Virus record (IMG/VR): IMGVR_UViG_3300032177_000050
Span: 1 to 31,149 of that record
Strand: one strand, 5' to 3'
DNA from: a virus
Length of the DNA stretch: 31,149 nt
The notes under the pieces were generated by a model, which worked only from the letters and a program-made list of their open reading frames with translations, was not told where the DNA came from and searched no databases. The position numbers and the translations under genes are program-made. Below are positions 30,529 to 31,149 of the stretch, piece after piece. Position 1 is the first letter of the stretch, and the number at the start of each line of letters is the position of its first letter.

Positions 30529-30752
30529 TTTCCCACCATCCTCTTGCTCTTTTTAATGGGGTCAACGAACTTCTCCTTACCGACCTCACGTTTAAGATGA
30601 GATGCCAAGGGACAATTGCCTATCCTCCACTTCACAGACGGATATAGGAAGGCCACACAAGTACCTACGCCACGTTCGGGACCAACCCGAACCTTATCGC
30701 AACCCACACATTTATCAATTATGGGTTCACGGGTTAACTGACTTTTTTTCAT
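30525..30752 (-). CDS. 75-residue Cys-containing protein
   Basis: From ATG 30752 (AAGGAAAAAGAGG upstream; TTG 30779 less likely). MKKSQLTREPIIDKCVGCDK, VGTCVAFLYPSVKWRIGNCP and a basic tail (DPIKKSKRMVGK). Three to four cysteines could bind zinc or an FeS cluster. No function is recognised. It is coupled by overlap to the ligase gene. Confidence 0.65.
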   Translation of the reverse strand: MKKSQLTREPIIDKCVGCDKVRVGPERGVGTCVAFLYPSVKWRIGNCPLASHLKREVGKEKFVDPIKKSKRMVGK

Positions 30753-31044
30753 CCTCTTTTTCCTTTCTGTTGGGATCAATGATGGTCGCCTTCTTAGCCA
30801 TCTCTTCCAATTCCTGAATTCTGGTCATCTCCAGACCGATCTCAAGGTCGTTAATTAAACCTTTCTTTTTAAGAAGGCCAACCACGACCTGTAAGTTGGT
30901 CACCGCGGGGATTAACTGATCGAGAACCGTCTTAAATTGCAAGAACAGATCGTAAAAATATTTAATATGATTCGCATTGAGAGATTCCACCTGTCGTAAC
31001 TGTTCGTTCTTCGTCCGTTTAATCTTACGAGCAGAAGCGATCAT
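30727..31044 (-). CDS. 105-residue helical protein
   Basis: MIASARKIKRTKNEQLRQVE, then a long helix (FYDLFLQFKTVLDQLIPAV) and a charged C-terminus (DPNRKEKEDEKKSVNP). Excellent site AAGGAGGACTCTT before ATG 31044. Predicted coiled-coil character; no family recognised. Its end overlaps the next gene's start by 26 nt. Confidence 0.65.
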   Translation of the reverse strand: MIASARKIKRTKNEQLRQVESLNANHIKYFYDLFLQFKTVLDQLIPAVTNLQVVVGLLKKKGLINDLEIGLEMTRIQELEEMAKKATIIDPNRKEKEDEKKSVNP

Positions 31045-31068
31045 AAGAGTCCTCCTTAATCAATCTCT

Positions 31069-31149
31069 TTAGTCTAACCACCTAAACTCGTCCCGAAACT
31101 TCTTAATATCGGAAATGTACTTCGCATGATGCTTGCCAACTCCCGTCTT
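31069..31149 (-). CDS. C-terminal fragment of a gene cut by the window edge
   Basis: The last 26 codons of a minus-strand frame, KTGVGKHHAKYISDIKKFRD ending DEFRWLD and a TAA at 31069. It lies just upstream of the 105-residue gene with a normal 24-nt gap. Too short to classify. Confidence 0.55.
   Translation of the reverse strand, partial: KTGVGKHHAKYISDIKKFRDEFRWLD

Noticed and set aside
30486-30530. A TTGACA-like hexamer near the start of the RNA ligase gene
   Set aside because: The only -10-like sequence is 4-6 nt away rather than about 17, and it is inside the coding sequence.
1-31149. tRNA genes, CRISPR arrays, integrase or insertion-sequence transposases
   Set aside because: No cloverleaf, regular spaced repeats, tyrosine or serine recombinase motifs or DDE-type reading frames were seen on either strand.

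Overview
The window is part of a tailed double-stranded DNA phage genome (Caudoviricetes). It encodes a terminase large subunit, portal, prohead protease/scaffold, decoration protein, major capsid protein, head-tail connectors, tail terminator, tail tube, frameshifted tail chaperones and a long tape measure protein. Only one tube protein and no sheath gene are visible, so a siphovirus-like tail is most likely. No bacterial gene, rRNA, tRNA, CRISPR array or integrase is visible. The host cannot be named; strong GGAGG-type ribosome sites suggest a bacterium with canonical Shine-Dalgarno use. Every supported gene lies on the minus strand, so the transcription order runs from high to low coordinates. 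Genes are tightly packed, often with ATGA or TAATG overlaps.

Layout in transcription order. (1) 31.1-24.5 kb, nucleic-acid metabolism and small genes: an RNA ligase, an HD-domain hydrolase interrupted by a LAGLIDADG intein, a DUF1599-like protein with a C-terminal zinc ribbon, a nucleoside-deoxyribosyltransferase-like protein overlapping a radical SAM enzyme, and an 89-residue protein just ahead of the terminase. (2) 24.5-22.6 kb: GpA-type terminase large subunit. (3) 22.6-15.0 kb, an unusually long accessory block between terminase and portal: a metallophosphoesterase, a small gene broken at an A6 run, several zinc-ribbon proteins, an M14 carboxypeptidase-like gene preceded by a strikingly structured RNA of about 176 nt, then an array of five attC-like integron recombination sites. 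The array's cargo is a DNA methyltransferase, a PAPS-reductase-family protein and two small proteins. It is followed by a duplicated promoter/start module driving two small genes and by an HTH protein. (4) 14.8-0 kb, the virion genes: portal, protease/scaffold, decoration, capsid, connectors, tail terminator, tail tube, chaperones with a probable -1 frameshift, an HNH homing endonuclease and the tape measure gene, which runs off the left edge.

The most notable points are the integron-like cassette array inside a phage genome and the three-way-junction RNA ahead of the peptidase gene. Next come the intein next to the catalytic histidines of the HD enzyme, and a shared 26-bp promoter-like motif found directly upstream of only the capsid and tail-tube genes, each of which is followed by strong RNA hairpins.

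All family assignments come from reading motifs and gene order; no database search or folding program was run.
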